The notes below the pieces were generated by a model. It was not told where the DNA came from and ran no database searches. It saw only the letters and a list, made by a program, of their open reading frames with translations. The position numbers and the translations under genes are program-made. Shown here one piece after another: positions 5,685 through 5,730 of a stretch of 5,730 nt of DNA (position 1 is the stretch's first letter; the number at the start of each line of letters is the position of its first letter). The stretch comes from Deltaproteobacteria bacterium (GTDB lineage Bacteria; Desulfobacterota; Desulfobulbia; Desulfobulbales; Desulfobulbaceae), in NCBI GenBank assembly GCA_013151365.1, contig JAADIK010000121.1, positions 2,821 to 8,550 of the forward strand, read 5' to 3'.

Positions 5685-5730
5685 CAGAACAAGGTACGTT
5701 GAGGTGACGGCTGTTCCTGTTCGGCGGGCT
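5684..5730 (-). CDS. C-terminal fragment of the gene upstream of holB (possibly thymidylate kinase)
   Basis: Only the last 14 codons are in the window. Read from 5728 on the minus strand they give PAEQEQPSPQRTLF and a TGA at 5684-5686 that overlaps the holB ATG by one base (TGATG). The tight junction and the absence of a Shine-Dalgarno before holB make a real, coupled upstream gene likely. The residues themselves are a polar Gln/Pro-rich tail with no family signature. In many bacteria tmk lies directly upstream of holB, so thymidylate kinase is the natural guess, but nothing in these 14 residues proves it. Confidence 0.45.
   Translation of the reverse strand, partial: PAEQEQPSPQRTLF

Noticed and set aside
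1..5730. CRISPR array, tRNA or rRNA gene, insertion sequence or phage module
   Set aside because: No regularly spaced direct repeats of CRISPR size, no cloverleaf or rRNA-like stretch, and no transposase, integrase or terminal inverted repeats were seen; nearly all sequence is accounted for by housekeeping genes.

Overview
The window is GC-rich (roughly 60% by eye) and densely packed with bacterial housekeeping genes. The likely source is a Gram-negative Desulfobacterota-type ("Deltaproteobacteria") organism. The pointers are an IscA/HesB-like protein ending in a Gly/Cys-rich tail and the run clamp-loader delta prime, PSP1/RicT, MetRS. This placement is inferred from gene content, not from a search.

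Layout: one gene on the + strand, the 3' end of an IscA/HesB-family gene (ends at 181), converges on a long minus-strand cluster that fills the rest. In transcription order, right to left, the cluster holds: a 14-codon 3' fragment of an unidentified upstream gene (possibly tmk); holB; a PSP1/RicT-family gene whose reading frame is broken by a 1-nt shift; metG; yggT; a yggU/DUF167 gene; and a 280-aa multi-pass membrane protein of unknown function. Four junctions overlap by 1 or 4 nt (upstream gene/holB, holB/ricT, ricT/metG, yggU/membrane gene). The two others have short gaps (34 nt and 9 nt). This suggests one co-transcribed, translationally coupled operon. No convincing promoter or T-tract terminator is visible. 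The 95-nt convergent gap (182-276) holds only small GC hairpins.

Functionally the genes cover DNA replication (clamp loader), RNA-processing regulation (RicT), aminoacylation (MetRS) and three poorly characterised envelope or accessory proteins. I see no mobile element, CRISPR array, RNA gene or clear novel system. The points most worth checking are the interrupted ricT frame (a C5 homopolymer at 4443-4447 is the best suspect), an in-register A-AAA-AAA slippery heptamer at the ricT stop/metG start overlap, a Walker A substitution in delta prime, a heptad-spaced GGTT repeat between metG and yggT, and the unidentified terminal membrane protein.
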